A stretch of 64,000 bases of DNA from [Clostridium] innocuum (GTDB lineage: Bacteria > Bacillota_I > Bacilli_A > Erysipelotrichales > Erysipelotrichaceae). The stretch is from positions 4,402,001 to 4,466,000 of the forward strand of contig CP048838.1 in the NCBI GenBank assembly GCA_012317185.1. Reading direction: 5' to 3'. Positions 8,990-17,763 of this stretch are shown one piece after another; positions within the stretch are counted from its first letter, which is position 1, and each line of letters starts with the position of its first letter. The notes below the pieces were generated by a model. The model saw nothing but the letters and a program-made list of their open reading frames with translations. It did not search any database and was not told where the DNA came from. Position numbers and translations under genes: made by a program.

Positions 8990-9946
8990 CTACCCCTTTT
9001 TCAATGACGGTTCATACTTTAAAATATACTTTTCGATTCCTTTTACGCAGGCTACCAGCGTCTGGTTCACCGGTGTTGCAATACCGTATTTTTTCCCCCA
9101 TTCCACAATGGAGCCGTTGATGAAATCAATTTCTGTGGGGCGCTTTAATTCCAGAGACTGCAGAATAGAGGTTTTAAACGTTCCCGGCAGTCCCTCACTT
9201 GCGGCAACCCATGGGTATTGCGGATCTTCACTCTTCAATACGACACCGGCTGCCTTTGCGACCTGAATTCCTTCCTGAATTGCGGCTACCGCTACATCCT
9301 TAATATAATCCTCTTCATACAGCGGACCGTAAGGTAAACGCGTAATTCCACACAATGCCCCTGCCGCAACATTGATCAGCAGTTTATCCCAGATCAGACC
9401 CTTGATATTATCACTTACCTCACACAGCAGCCCTGCATCATTGAATACGTTGCATACCGTTTGAATGCGGTCCGTGATTTCTCCGTTCAATTCACCGATA
9501 TAGGTCCATTTCCCCTGTACGCCTGCGGAGATATAGCCCGCCTGAATCAGTCTGCCGCCAACATACGTTTTACCGCTGATGACATTTTCAGAGCCGATGA
9601 CAGAAGCAATCGTTTCTTCATTGCCCAAACCGTTTTGTAAGGACATGACCAGGGTGTTTTTTCCGATAACATTCGTCTGCTTTAACTGCTCCACTGCCTG
9701 CTTTGTCGCAAAGGATTTCACAAGGACAATGACCAGATCCGCCTCACCGATCGTATCGGCAGTTGTTCTTGCGTCCACCCTGACATACCAGTCTTCTTTT
9801 TCATTTGTCATATGCAGACCGTCTTTGTTGATCAGATCCACATGCTCCTGCCACATATCAACGAAATGGACATCGTTTCCGCCAATCGCCAGAGTTCCGC
9901 CAATCGTACTACCCAAAGCACCGGCACCTAACATTACTATTTTCAT
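8990..9946 (-). CDS. Ketopantoate reductase-family (PanE/ApbA) dehydrogenase
   Basis: 318 residues. The N-terminal Rossmann fold begins KIVMLGAGALGSTIGG, binding NAD(P), and the C-terminal helical domain carries the WDKLLINVAAGALCGITRL block typical of ApbA_C. The family reduces 2-keto acids such as ketopantoate to the 2-hydroxy acid. Here there are no pantothenate genes nearby. The gene sits between a MaoC hydratase and a VOC protein in a catabolic operon, so a different 2-oxo or 2-hydroxy acid is the likely substrate. Family assignment is firm; naming it panE would go beyond the evidence. Confidence 0.85.
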   Translation of the reverse strand: MKIVMLGAGALGSTIGGTLAIGGNDVHFVDMWQEHVDLINKDGLHMTNEKEDWYVRVDARTTADTIGEADLVIVLVKSFATKQAVEQLKQTNVIGKNTLVMSLQNGLGNEETIASVIGSENVISGKTYVGGRLIQAGYISAGVQGKWTYIGELNGEITDRIQTVCNVFNDAGLLCEVSDNIKGLIWDKLLINVAAGALCGITRLPYGPLYEEDYIKDVAVAAIQEGIQVAKAAGVVLKSEDPQYPWVAASEGLPGTFKTSILQSLELKRPTEIDFINGSIVEWGKKYGIATPVNQTLVACVKGIEKYILKYEPSLKKG

Positions 9947-9961
9947 ATTCCGCCTCCCGGT

Positions 9962-10420
9962 TTACTTTTCTTCCAAAGGGAAGAACTTCAGAATATGGAT
10001 GGCAAAGACAACGATTTCTCCCTTTTGGTTAAAGATTTCCAATTTTGAATACGTTTTATTTGTTTCTTCTTCGATTCTGTCAACGGTATATCTGCAGGTC
10101 AGCGTATCTCCGAAATATACCGGATTGATAAAACGCAGCTTATCGTATCCGTAGGATGCGGAAGGAACCGGTGATTTTACCTGTTCCTGAATTTTTGTGG
10201 ATGCTGTACATCCGATTGCAAATGTTAAGATACCGTGTGCGATTCTAGTGCCGTACATTGTTTTCTTCATGTATTCCTCATTGAAATGCATCTGACTGTA
10301 ATCGCCCGTCAAGCCACCGAACAGTACGACATCTGTTTCCGTAATCGTTTTTTCAAATACTGCGCTGTCCCCTATTTTTAAAGGGATATCCACTTTTGTG
10401 ATTTCTTTTTTTTCTGCCAT
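9962..10420 (-). CDS. MaoC-like (R)-enoyl-CoA hydratase/dehydratase
   Basis: 152 residues with a single hot-dog fold. The catalytic Asp/His motif is visible as GLTGDYSQMHFN (D40, H45), followed by TRIAHGILTFAIG. Members hydrate enoyl-CoA esters or dehydrate beta-hydroxyacyl-CoA. A CoA-transferase gene precedes it by 112 bp and a reductase gene follows at 15 bp, so a CoA-thioester intermediate is probable. The pairing of a CoA-transferase with a MaoC hydratase resembles acid-activation/hydration modules for dicarboxylic or branched acids. The substrate is not determinable here. Confidence 0.85.
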   Translation of the reverse strand: MAEKKEITKVDIPLKIGDSAVFEKTITETDVVLFGGLTGDYSQMHFNEEYMKKTMYGTRIAHGILTFAIGCTASTKIQEQVKSPVPSASYGYDKLRFINPVYFGDTLTCRYTVDRIEEETNKTYSKLEIFNQKGEIVVFAIHILKFFPLEEK

Positions 10421-10532
10421 GTTTTTTCTCCTTTGTAATTTGTTATGTAATCAAAAACTGACTCCATCCTATGCATACCAGGCATAGAACCCGACTATGA
10501 CCTCATATGACTTGCGCACAGCCCATTCATAT

Positions 10533-12116
10533 TTACTGATTGATAAATTCGTTATAGATATTCATTTTTTCTTCCCTGAAAATACGTGCATCCATTTCCT
10601 TCAGATCCTCTGCAATCTCAGGTACAAAGCCCATCTGATCGATGACATCCTTCTGTACATCAATTCCCGGAGCGATTTCTGTAAGAACCACCTTACCGTT
10701 CATCAGCTTGAACACAGCTCGTTCTGTAATGTAGATAACTTCCTGTTTCTGCTTTTCCGCCTGTTTCGCAGAGAAGGTCACGGAGCTGACATTCTTTATC
10801 AGCTTTTCAAACCTGCCTTCCTGCTGTATTGTTATTTTTCCATCTCTGATTTCTGTTAACAGCTTACCGGCACGCAGGGTTCCGCACAGTACCACTTTTT
10901 TACTTCCTGCAACAATATTGACAAAGCCGCCGGTTCCCATAATTTTGCCATTGAAATGATGAACATTCACATCCCCGTTCTCATCCAGTTCGGCAAAGGA
11001 CAGGAATGCCACATCCAGACCACCGCCGTCATAGAAGTCAAACTGTGCAGGCATATCCATCACCGCTCTTGCATTGACTGTTGCGCCAAAGAAGATTCCC
11101 TGTGCCGTAGCACCACCGACCGGCCCGGTTTCCACGGTTAACGTAAAGGCATCCTGAACACCCTCTTCACGTGCAACATTTCCGATTCCATCCGCAATTC
11201 CGACACCGACATTTCCAACATATCCCGGACGAACCTCCATCAGTGCTCTTCTTGCGACAACCTTTCGCTGATCAAGCGGCAGCATCGTCACCGCACTGTC
11301 ATCGGCGATATAATCTCCTGAGAAGAACCTGTCAGAACCGTTATATAACTGTTCCTGCTTCTCCTCCACAACGATTGCATCCACCAGGAAGCCTGGAATT
11401 TTTACGCTTTTCGGATGCAGGGTACCTGCTTTTACCAGCCGTTTTACCTGCAGGATAACCGTTCCTCCGTTATTGTGAACCGCCTGGGCAAGCTGGAGAA
11501 CATCGATATAGGTAATTTCCTCCTCCATGGATGCATAGCCTTCTGTATCCGCAGTCGTTGCACGTATTAGGCAAACATCCAACGGAACAACCGGATAATA
11601 CAGCCATTCCTTTCCATCTACGTTCATAACCTTGATTAGGTCTTCCTTCGTTACTTCATTCAGCTTACCGCCACTTACTCGGGGATCGATAAATGTCCCA
11701 AGACCCACATGGCTGAGAATTCCCGGCTGTCCTGCCGCAGCGGTTCTTGCCAGCTGTGCCATGATGCCCTGTGGAAAATTATACGCTTCAATCTTGTTCT
11801 CACTTGCCATTTCCGCAAGTCTTGGTGACTGTCCCCAATGTCCTCCGATCACACGCTTCACCAGACCTTCCAGGGCGAGTGGTGACATGCCGCGGTCATT
11901 TCGATCCCCCAATCCGGTAGAATGCCACAGCGTTAAATTTTTCGGACAGCCAGTTTCCACATACCGCTCATGCAGGGCATTAATCAGTGCATAGGGATCA
12001 ACGATTCCACCGCCTGCACCGGAAACTGCCACCGTATCCTGATCCGCAATATACTCCACTGCTTCTCTGGCAGACAATACTTGCGGCTTTGTTCCATTCC
12101 TCTTGATTTTTGACAT
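10533..12116 (-). CDS. Acyl-CoA:acetate/3-ketoacid CoA-transferase (fused alpha-beta)
   Basis: 527 residues, the length of YdiF/Pct-type family I CoA-transferases in which both subunit domains are fused. The N-terminal domain has the GAGGGIVDP oxyanion-loop region. The C-terminal domain carries the catalytic glutamate in TVETGPVGG (E329) and the FYDGGGLDVAFLS block. It moves CoA between acyl donors and free carboxylic acids through a glutamyl-CoA intermediate. It is the first gene of the operon and the divergent AraC gene begins 181 bp away. A TATAAT on the minus strand (12143-12148) is a likely -10. It probably activates the acid handled by the downstream hydratase and reductase. Confidence 0.9.
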   Translation of the reverse strand: MSKIKRNGTKPQVLSAREAVEYIADQDTVAVSGAGGGIVDPYALINALHERYVETGCPKNLTLWHSTGLGDRNDRGMSPLALEGLVKRVIGGHWGQSPRLAEMASENKIEAYNFPQGIMAQLARTAAAGQPGILSHVGLGTFIDPRVSGGKLNEVTKEDLIKVMNVDGKEWLYYPVVPLDVCLIRATTADTEGYASMEEEITYIDVLQLAQAVHNNGGTVILQVKRLVKAGTLHPKSVKIPGFLVDAIVVEEKQEQLYNGSDRFFSGDYIADDSAVTMLPLDQRKVVARRALMEVRPGYVGNVGVGIADGIGNVAREEGVQDAFTLTVETGPVGGATAQGIFFGATVNARAVMDMPAQFDFYDGGGLDVAFLSFAELDENGDVNVHHFNGKIMGTGGFVNIVAGSKKVVLCGTLRAGKLLTEIRDGKITIQQEGRFEKLIKNVSSVTFSAKQAEKQKQEVIYITERAVFKLMNGKVVLTEIAPGIDVQKDVIDQMGFVPEIAEDLKEMDARIFREEKMNIYNEFINQ

Positions 12117-12201
12117 ATCCTTATCCTTTCCTTTATATAGAAATTATAGGAATTGTAGGAAAAAAAAGAAACTGTCTATTCCGTTGAAATCAAAAATTAT
12201 C

Positions 12202-12230
12202 TTGCTTGTTTTCATTCATTTTTCTATAAT
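12202..12230 (+). promoter_or_regulatory. Sigma-A promoter of the AraC gene
   Basis: TTGCTT at 12202-12207 and TATAAT at 12225-12230 with exactly 17 bp between them, about 68 bp ahead of the AraC start. The opposing minus-strand TATAAT at 12143-12148 serves the CoA-transferase operon, so the two promoters share a short divergent region suited to AraC binding. Confidence 0.65.
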
Positions 12231-12297
12231 AAAAGGGTAATACAGGTAACTATCCTGCTTTTTCAAAAAATTATATTGCTAAATTTGGAGGTGTCCT

Positions 12298-13170
12298 ATG
12301 TTCTTATCTGATATTTTGAACGAAAAAAAACAATCCACCCCAGTCTTTACGAAGGAGCCGATCATATCCAGATTGTCCCATAGCTTCAATGATGCACACT
12401 GGTCCTATCCCTACCATGTACATAAACAGGAAACCGAGCTGATATATTTTTCACAGGGAAAAGCAAGCTACCAGATTAACAACGAGATTTTTCATGTTTC
12501 CGAAGGCGATCTGCTGATTGTGAATAAGGGCTGTATCCATTCCATTACATCCGATTATGAGGATCCGATTTCCTGCTGGACGTGCGCCATTACCGATTTT
12601 ACAATGGCAAATGCAAAAGCTGCGGACTGTTTCTTATCACTGGATAAAAAGCCGTATGCACATGCCGGAGAACATAAAAAAATCATTGCGGATATCTTTG
12701 AAACACTGGAAATGTTTTCGCAACAGAAAACACAGTCCTCTGCGGCAATTTGTAACGCTTTGGCAAACGCTCTGGCACATATTTACTTTCATATCTTTCA
12801 AAATGCAGTTACGGACAGGAAGAAAAAGAAGTCAACCTTTGCTCAGGATATCTTATTCTATATAAATGAAAACTATGCTTCCGATATCACGTTAAAGGAA
12901 CTGACAGAGCAATTTCACATCAGCAGTGATTATATTTCCCATAAATTCAAAGAAACCTATGGAATCTCACCAATCAATTATGTGATTGACCGGCGAATCA
13001 GTGAAGCGAAATGGATGCTGATCAATACGAGTGATTCCCTGATTTCCATTTCCTCTCAGGTGGGATATGACAATACGACTCATTTTGCAAAGCTGTTTCT
13101 AAAAAGAGTCGGCTATCCCCCTCTGGAATACCGGAAGCGCTTTGGCATGAAGATAAGCAGTGAGGAATAG
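12298..13170 (+). CDS. AraC-family regulator with cupin sensor domain
   Basis: 290 residues. The N-terminal AraC_binding cupin (about 20-110) has HVHKQETELIYFSQG and GDLLIVNKGCIHSI. The C-terminal double helix-turn-helix (about 185-285) has HISSDYISHKFKETYG and VGYDNTTHFAKLFLKRVGYPPLEYR. The ribosome site is GGAGGTGTCC before ATG 12298. It is transcribed divergently from the CoA-transferase operon and is its most likely regulator, with the cupin binding a small carboxylate or its precursor. That assignment is inference from position. Confidence 0.88.
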   Translation: MFLSDILNEKKQSTPVFTKEPIISRLSHSFNDAHWSYPYHVHKQETELIYFSQGKASYQINNEIFHVSEGDLLIVNKGCIHSITSDYEDPISCWTCAITDFTMANAKAADCFLSLDKKPYAHAGEHKKIIADIFETLEMFSQQKTQSSAAICNALANALAHIYFHIFQNAVTDRKKKKSTFAQDILFYINENYASDITLKELTEQFHISSDYISHKFKETYGISPINYVIDRRISEAKWMLINTSDSLISISSQVGYDNTTHFAKLFLKRVGYPPLEYRKRFGMKISSEE

Positions 13171-13404
13171 AAGGGCTGTTTCCTTTCGTTTTGTGGTTTA
13201 TCAGAAAAGACCTTTTCTCAGATGGAAGGGAACAGGATTGGAAAAAAGATAGTATGTTTTGTTATTACTCCCATGGTGGTGAATGGCGCAATTACACACA
13301 AGAAAGCTTCATCTTAATCGTGACAGCAATCGCATCTGCCAGGGAATAGACCACGTAGTGTTTCAATATTTACATACAAAAACGGATAAGCTCCTCTACC
13401 TGTT

Positions 13405-13495
13405 TCTTTCTTACTTTAGGATGTTTGCAAAAGGGAGATTTCAACTTTTTTTGATAATACAATCGTGTTGAAGTCTCCCTGTTTTATGTTTACCC
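13405..13495 (-). repeat. Dispersed hairpin repeat, copy 1 (minus orientation)
   Basis: About 90 bp that closely matches 34201-34291 read on the plus strand, in inverted orientation. It contains a long stem (GGGAGACTTCAA against TTGAA-TCTCCC, 13432-13480) with the loop motif ACGATTGTAT, then TTTTGCAAA and a conserved tail CTAAAGTAAGAAAGA. It lies about 70 bp past the stop of the Nif3-like gene on the same strand, in the otherwise empty 398-bp space 13171-13568. It may act as that operon's terminator. Confidence 0.75.
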
Positions 13496-13568
13496 GCAAT
13501 CGGGAAAAAACCGGCATCCCTACCTTATTCGTTTTTTATTTATGCAGCTTCTGTATGTGCTTTCTGTG

Positions 13569-14417
13569 CTATCGTGTTCTGTAATCGTACATATCCCCGG
13601 ACTGGATGTATGCACACGGGATATCTGCTTTGACAGCGGTTGGCAGATACGTTATCATATATTCCATACCCGGTTCCTCCAGATTAAAGTGTCCCATACC
13701 GATAATCGCTTTATCCATGCCCAGCATACTGCTGTCCCGAATGTATTCCGCCAGTGTAAAATCCACTACTTCCATGGTGAGATAACAGTTGATATTTTCC
13801 TGATCAGCTTCCTGAATGGAATCTCTGGCATCTCCCAGTATATGAAAGGGAATCCTTATTTTTTCTACTGTGCTGTTCTTGTTTCCTATGATTTTTACAC
13901 CGTTTAGCTGCAGTTTCTGAATCAGAAAATCCGCAAGCTCTTTGACTGTTGTTTTTGGTATTGTGAAATGCAATGGATGATGAATATCCTTTGTAATATA
14001 TTGCGTCCAGCCCAGTTTATCCGCCACACCATAAAAAATACCATCAGTATAGCTGCCATCTTCCATCGGTATGCCGGAATGAATATAGTCATGATCTCTC
14101 CAGACAACGATTCCCGCCTCATCGAGCAGCTTCTTCTTTGCGAGAAAGGACTGGTTGTTCTCTTCCTGCAGCCAGTCTGTATGATCTCCGTGATTCCAAA
14201 ACAAGGCTTCATGTGCAATGATTAGATTTGCGCCGCGCTTTGCCGCTTCTCTTATGACATCCACACTTGCCCAGCAGGTGGTGATGATGCCTGTACATTC
14301 CTGATGAGGGTTTCCATACAGAACCTTATCCCTTGTTGTCTGCTCATTAATCTGCTTCCCTTCAAATACTCCTTTATGATACTCTTTTATATGATCAATT
14401 ACCGTTTGTATCAGCAT
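13569..14417 (-). CDS. Nif3-like dinuclear metal-centre protein (copy A)
   Basis: 282 residues of the NIF3/DUF34 family. The fold is recognisable from TGIITTCWASVDVIREAAKRGANLIIAHE split around the family's His cluster (IAHEALFWNHGDH), followed by the VKELADFLIQKLQL insert region and a C-terminal MGHFNLEEPGMEYM block carrying the second metal-ligand set. Family members are hexameric dimetal proteins, described variously as GTP cyclohydrolase-like or as metal chaperones; no reaction is generally accepted. It is the last gene of the segment. A second, divergent family member (15202-16002) lies on the other side of a phosphatase gene. AAGGAGTGATTTT supports the start. Confidence 0.8.
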   Translation of the reverse strand: MLIQTVIDHIKEYHKGVFEGKQINEQTTRDKVLYGNPHQECTGIITTCWASVDVIREAAKRGANLIIAHEALFWNHGDHTDWLQEENNQSFLAKKKLLDEAGIVVWRDHDYIHSGIPMEDGSYTDGIFYGVADKLGWTQYITKDIHHPLHFTIPKTTVKELADFLIQKLQLNGVKIIGNKNSTVEKIRIPFHILGDARDSIQEADQENINCYLTMEVVDFTLAEYIRDSSMLGMDKAIIGMGHFNLEEPGMEYMITYLPTAVKADIPCAYIQSGDMYDYRTR

Positions 14418-14438
14418 AAAATCACTCCTTTTCTATGT

Positions 14439-15212
14439 TTATGGTTCCAGATAACGCTTTTTTAAATTCCTGATTCTTTTCTCACTCATACCGTATTCAG
14501 CTTCAAAAAATTCCTCCCAGCCCGGATACCGCTTTTCCACCTCATCAAAGGAGGAGCGCAACAGCGATTCATGTACACTGCAGCAATGCACCAGCATATC
14601 TCTGGTATCTCCCTGAAATCCAAGCTCTTTCGCATGACGCAGAGTATCCGGTAGAATATACGCATTACTCAACAGATATTCCTGCATAATCACATCCTCT
14701 TTTACACCAAGCATTTTCTGAAGAAGTGCCGCGAGTACACCGGTACGGTCCTTGCCGGAGCTGCAATGAAGCAAAACAGCTCCATCATCCGTTTCCATCA
14801 GATTTAGCAGAAGTGCCAATGCAGGATTGTGAAACGGCAGAATCCGATATCCCTCATGTATAAAGGAAGCCGCCCTTTTTATATCCTCGACAGTTGAGCT
14901 TTTATCAATCAGCATAAAAAAATAAAAATTCTCCAGTCCGTCCCTTGTCTTTAACGCAGACATATGATGTGATACAAACGCATCGCTAAGCTGATAGGCA
15001 TGGGCACAGCACTCCTCATCACTTTGCAGGTCAACGATATGACGAATACCGCATTCTCTCATTCCGTTTATATCCTGCACCGTGATCGGTATTGGAGCAC
15101 CGCTTCGATACAGCATGTGATTCCTGATGTTTCTGCCATCCGCTGTTTTTCCCGCTACTCTGCGAAAATTCGGTATCGTGATCCTGTTCGCTTCCATCTG
15201 GTCAACACCCAA
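14439..15212 (-). CDS. Tyrosine/phosphoinositide phosphatase (Y_phosphatase3)
   Basis: 257 residues with the protein tyrosine phosphatase P-loop HCSSGKDRTG (C150 nucleophile, R156), an RSGAPIPIT strand near the N-terminus and an IRHIVDLQSDEE segment typical of the bacterial Y_phosphatase3/IphP family. These enzymes remove phosphate from tyrosine, phosphoinositide or sugar-phosphate substrates. The frame opens with TTG at 15212 overlapping the upstream Nif3-like gene by 11 bp. An ATG at 15197 is an equally reasonable start and neither has a strong ribosome site. Lying between two Nif3-like genes downstream of a PTS operon, it may act on a phosphorylated sugar derivative. That is inference. Confidence 0.85.
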   Translation of the reverse strand: MGVDQMEANRITIPNFRRVAGKTADGRNIRNHMLYRSGAPIPITVQDINGMRECGIRHIVDLQSDEECCAHAYQLSDAFVSHHMSALKTRDGLENFYFFMLIDKSSTVEDIKRAASFIHEGYRILPFHNPALALLLNLMETDDGAVLLHCSSGKDRTGVLAALLQKMLGVKEDVIMQEYLLSNAYILPDTLRHAKELGFQGDTRDMLVHCCSVHESLLRSSFDEVEKRYPGWEEFFEAEYGMSEKRIRNLKKRYLEP

Positions 15213-16002
15213 CCTTATTCATATAATAATGAATATGAAAACCGTCATGTAACCAGACAGCTTCCGCATCCTTCATGCGCTCCTGCAGCCAGGGCACCAT
15301 AGCTTTCAGTCCGGCGCGCTCCACTGCCGCATGGTTAACAACTACCATTCCAATACCATGATCCAGTGCATACTGCGCCGCATCATAGCTTGTAATCCCA
15401 TCATCGCTGACAATGACCGCATCCGGGTGAAGCGGCAGCAATTCATACAAATCGGTGGCAGCACCTGTTCCGATGGCAATACGCCTTATATGCATATCCG
15501 TATTCCCGAATACATATACACCATCCTCATGATCACCATGCAATACACGGCAGGTATGCCTTGCCAGATCCTCCAGACGCATTTCAGAAATATCCGCAGC
15601 CTGATAATAGGAAGCCTGTGGACGCTGTTCAAACGGGAAGCCAAGCAGGGCCGCCCACTGATCCGCAACACCGTAGGTACGGATACAGTCCCATACATCA
15701 TGACAGCGGTATACACTGATCCCGTACTGATCCAGCAGCCTGCGCTTGCTTTTTGCCGCTTCATATGCAGCCGTATGCATTTGCGTTGAGCATTGATAAA
15801 ACGGGTTTTCATGCGTAATGATCATATCCGCCTTATGCCTTGCGGCTTCCTGAATCGCCTGCGTGGTCGCCACCCAGCACACGCCAACGGTATGAATCTG
15901 TGCATCTTCGCTTCCATGCAGCAGGTGGTCCCGTGTTTTAAAATCAGACCTTATCCATGTTCCTTCCTTCTCCAGCAGTTGTATAACATCCATTACCTTC
16001 AT
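15202..16002 (-). CDS. Nif3-like dinuclear metal-centre protein (copy B)
   Basis: 266 residues, also NIF3/DUF34. TVGVCWVATTQAIQEAARHKADMIITHENPF parallels the corresponding region of copy A, and the C-terminal HGIGMVVVNHAAVERAGLKAM block carries the second ligand set. The two copies are clearly paralogous but diverged over the middle. AGAAAGGAGG precedes ATG 16002. A terminator-like hairpin (16074-16094) separates it from the PTS IIA gene, so the Nif3-phosphatase-Nif3 trio could be read through from, or be separate from, the PTS operon. Function is unresolved. Both copies on one transcript with a phosphatase suggest a shared small-molecule or phosphoester substrate. Confidence 0.8.
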   Translation of the reverse strand: MKVMDVIQLLEKEGTWIRSDFKTRDHLLHGSEDAQIHTVGVCWVATTQAIQEAARHKADMIITHENPFYQCSTQMHTAAYEAAKSKRRLLDQYGISVYRCHDVWDCIRTYGVADQWAALLGFPFEQRPQASYYQAADISEMRLEDLARHTCRVLHGDHEDGVYVFGNTDMHIRRIAIGTGAATDLYELLPLHPDAVIVSDDGITSYDAAQYALDHGIGMVVVNHAAVERAGLKAMVPWLQERMKDAEAVWLHDGFHIHYYMNKVGC

Positions 16003-16073
16003 AACAAACCTCCTTTCTGAAGCCTTTCACCGTTTACCGTCCTTTTGAACAAACGCCATAACGGAAATAAAGA

Positions 16074-16094
16074 CTCTGAAGCAGAACCTCAGAG
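16074..16094 (-). terminator. Hairpin after the PTS IIA gene
   Basis: CTCTGA/TCAGAG stem with a 9-nt loop, followed on the minus strand by CTTTATTTCC. It lies 11 bp past the IIA stop. It is a moderate terminator that could allow partial readthrough into the Nif3-phosphatase genes. Confidence 0.5.
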
Positions 16095-16104
16095 CCGCCG
16101 GATG

Positions 16105-16527
16105 CTATTCATCATCACCATCCATAGTGGAAGCACAACGTAAGGTATTTACATAAACGATCTGGTTTTTGCATTCCTCAAGTATCTCGCTTATACGCTT
16201 TTCACTAAACGGCACATCCTCCTGCGCCAGAACCATGCTCATCGCCATGGGCAGATTCATCCCGCATAAAACATGCACCCGCTCACTGATATAGGGATAA
16301 AATTTCTGATACACACTTCCCCCCAGCAAATCCGTTAACACAATGACCTCATCCTGAGGATCAAATGTATCAAACAGCTCCTTTACCCTGCTTTCCAGAT
16401 TCTGTTCCTTATCCTCTGCATATGCATTGATATCGTAGATCGTCTTTGCCTTATTCGTAAGAAAATCCACGGTATCCTTTAGTCCGTATGCCAGATAATG
16501 ATGTGATGCAAAAATAAACCTTCTCAT
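16105..16527 (-). CDS. PTS mannose-family EIIA component
   Basis: 140 residues of the EIIA-Man fold. The phospho-accepting His is in the FASHHYLAYGL segment near residue 9, and VIVLTDLLGGSVYQKF at about 61-76 is the family's second block. HPr phosphorylates it and it passes phosphate to the IIB protein at 19350-19829. The gene is the last of the sigma-54-controlled operon, separated from the other PTS genes by the ceramidase-like gene, with which it overlaps by 4 bp (ATGA). AGGAGATTTATT supports the start. Confidence 0.88.
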   Translation of the reverse strand: MRRFIFASHHYLAYGLKDTVDFLTNKAKTIYDINAYAEDKEQNLESRVKELFDTFDPQDEVIVLTDLLGGSVYQKFYPYISERVHVLCGMNLPMAMSMVLAQEDVPFSEKRISEILEECKNQIVYVNTLRCASTMDGDDE

Positions 16528-17747
16528 AATAAATCTCCTATCTCGCCAGCAATCCGTTCACTTTCCCCAACCGGTGTATTGCTTGCTTTTGTTTCGTATG
16601 TTTTTCCATATTCCTGTGCTTCCATAAAGTATCCCTGATAATCATTCGCATAGCCAATCAACAGAAAATGCTTTGTTTTACATTTTCTTCTCAGCTGAAA
16701 GCCAAAGGTGGACGCCAGCTCTCCGGGAAAGGTGACGATCGTAAGATCACCAAGATGGAGAACAACTCCACGCACATGAAATTCCACTTTCTCACATTGC
16801 AGCTTCTTTTCCAGCAGTGTTTTTTCCGAGGTGGCAAGCCATTCATCCAGTGAAATATTCTTACGCGATAATACCTCTTCTGCATCCCGTATACCCTTTT
16901 GATACTCTTTAAAATACCATGTGTTATCATAGGAGACAGTGTGATCATAGCTTACTGTCTGCACATGATGCAGCCCCAGCTTTTCATATGTCCCCATATT
17001 GCGCAGAATTTCTGCAATACCGCTTCCTACACGGTCCAGCTCCGCAAAGTCATTTCCCTGCCGGTACTGACGGTTACTGATGTCTCCGCTGGCACCGGTA
17101 AAGGTATAAGGGGTAACGCCCAGATCCTCTTTCATCAGGGAGCGCACCTTTCCCACAAGATCTGAACTCACAAGCATATTCTCCACACCCAGAACGGTCG
17201 CATGGCAGTTGAAATTGCACATGGCAGCGACAACCGTATCTCCATGTATGAATGTAATGATGGCCGCATGGTCTTCAAAGGGCAGATGTTTATCCGTCCG
17301 TTTACTGTAGTATCCGTGTACCTTTCCTGTCGTAATGTATGCCTGCACCTCACACAGCTGCTGTTCCAGATGCTGGATACTGCCGGTAATTTGCTCACAG
17401 ACATATGCAAAGTATTCCGGATTATCCGGTGTGCCGAACATTGTCATATCATCCAGTCCGTTTGCGCCGGAATGGGTATGAATTGCACTGATAATGATAT
17501 GATCATTTTCAATTGTGAGTATTTTTTGTATCTTATCTTTTATAACTGCCGCTTTTTCTCCACCCAATGTGATGACATCAATACTGATAAAGAGTAGTCG
17601 GACACCGTCAATTTCCAGCAACAGAGAAACCGCAAGGGGATGATCATGAATCCCCTTTGCAGTATATTTTCTGGCTTCTCCGACATAACCGCATAAATGA
17701 ACGGCACATTTTGGTGTGATATCAGCGACACAGGTCGCAGCCTTCAA
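16524..17747 (-). CDS. Neutral/alkaline ceramidase-like hydrolase
   Basis: 407 residues resembling the N-terminal domain of neutral/alkaline non-lysosomal ceramidases (PF04734 type). It opens with CVADITPKCAVHLCGY, then FISIDVITLGG, IISAIHTHSGAN with likely zinc-binding His residues, FNCHATVLGVENMLVSSDL and YTFTGASGDISNR. No signal peptide is visible, so it is cytoplasmic. Ceramidases hydrolyse an N-acyl amide. Encoded inside a PTS operon, it more plausibly acts on an amide or ester bond of an imported phosphorylated sugar conjugate than on ceramide. The start is TTG 17747 behind GAAGGGA. It overlaps the IIA gene by 4 bp and follows IID by 16 bp. Substrate is unknown. Confidence 0.72.
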   Translation of the reverse strand: MKAATCVADITPKCAVHLCGYVGEARKYTAKGIHDHPLAVSLLLEIDGVRLLFISIDVITLGGEKAAVIKDKIQKILTIENDHIIISAIHTHSGANGLDDMTMFGTPDNPEYFAYVCEQITGSIQHLEQQLCEVQAYITTGKVHGYYSKRTDKHLPFEDHAAIITFIHGDTVVAAMCNFNCHATVLGVENMLVSSDLVGKVRSLMKEDLGVTPYTFTGASGDISNRQYRQGNDFAELDRVGSGIAEILRNMGTYEKLGLHHVQTVSYDHTVSYDNTWYFKEYQKGIRDAEEVLSRKNISLDEWLATSEKTLLEKKLQCEKVEFHVRGVVLHLGDLTIVTFPGELASTFGFQLRRKCKTKHFLLIGYANDYQGYFMEAQEYGKTYETKASNTPVGESERIAGEIGDLL

Positions 17748-17763
17748 TATCAGTCCCTTCTTT

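Noticed and set aside
13335..13352. GCAA...TGCCA on the plus strand resembling an inverted -24/-12 promoter
   Set aside because: Spacing between the doublets is 13 bp rather than 12, and no sigma-54-dependent gene follows on that strand.
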